This document shows positions 63,954-64,000 of a DNA stretch of 64,000 nucleotides, in pieces. This stretch comes from JAUASW01 sp036880965 (GTDB lineage Bacteria > Pseudomonadota > Gammaproteobacteria > Burkholderiales > Burkholderiaceae_C). The notes below the pieces were generated by a model. That model was not told the origin of the DNA and made no database searches. It saw nothing but the letters and a program-made list of their open reading frames with translations. Location: the NCBI RefSeq assembly GCF_036880965.1, contig NZ_JBAJMV010000002.1:496001-560000 (forward strand), in the 5' to 3' direction. Position 1 is the first letter of the stretch; each line of letters starts with the position of its first letter. The position numbers were made by a program, and so were the translations under genes.

Positions 63954-64000
63954 GGGAGCTCCGGTCAAGCAAGGGTTGGGGCGGCTCGTGGACAATAGGC

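Overview
The window comes from a GC-rich betaproteobacterium, most likely of the order Burkholderiales (the Rubrivivax/Leptothrix/Roseateles/Aquincola kind of organism). The reasons are the overall composition, the complete XrtA (exosortase A)/PEP-CTERM exopolysaccharide locus, and the flanking leucyl aminopeptidase-holC-lptF-lptG block. I saw no rRNA, tRNA, CRISPR array, phage or transposase.

About 52 kb is one exopolysaccharide/protein-sorting locus in four blocks. (A) 1-11506, plus strand: the 3' end of an exosortase-associated hydrolase, then a TPR protein, a PLP aminotransferase-fold protein, a CelD/FemAB-like acyltransferase, five glycosyltransferases or methyltransferase, a Wzx-type flippase and an asparagine-synthetase-like protein. 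Seven of the junctions are stop/start overlaps, so this is one translationally coupled operon. A 1373-residue Kelch/Ig/discoidin lipoprotein (11663-15784) follows and carries a perfect 1066-bp internal duplication. (B) 15799-38003, minus strand, read from 38003 downward: export lipoprotein, chain-length regulator, tyrosine autokinase, outer-membrane protein, ATPase, wecB, XrtA deacetylase, FemAB protein, glycosyltransferase, exosortase xrtA fused to an EpsI domain, UDP-sugar dehydrogenase, more glycosyltransferases, an amidotransferase, a CapK-type ligase, an O-glycosylation ligase and a second deacetylase. (C) 38300-39175: an E1-like ThiF-family protein read divergently from block B. (D) 39277-52471, minus strand: the PEP-CTERM substrate (PepA-like), two PrsT TPR lipoproteins flanking a FeeM-like acyltransferase fused to a PilZ domain, PrsR, PrsK and the initiating phosphoglycosyltransferase.

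The parts fit together as follows. The phosphoglycosyltransferase and the glycosyltransferases build a lipid-linked unit containing an amino sugar or aminouronic acid (wecB plus UDP-sugar dehydrogenase). The flippase and ligase/polymerase handle it in the membrane, and chain-length, kinase and export proteins secrete it. The deacetylases, acyltransferases and amidotransferases modify it. XrtA cuts PEP-CTERM proteins and transfers them to the surface. PrsK-PrsR is a sensor kinase/sigma-54 activator pair, and a very good sigma-54 promoter lies directly upstream of the PEP-CTERM gene.

From 52964 to the end the genes are mostly housekeeping: an amino-acid ABC binding protein, holC, leucyl aminopeptidase, lptFG, a CbiX-type chelatase, a CysB-family regulator, a methionine-type aminotransferase, a FimV-like protein and a class II aldolase-family protein. 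The most unusual items are the acyltransferase-PilZ fusion between the two prsT genes, the orphan E1-like protein, the asparagine-synthetase-like protein without the glutaminase cysteine, the tyrosine-glycine tail of the kinase, and the perfect duplication in the lipoprotein gene. All family names here come from reading motifs by eye; no database search was run.
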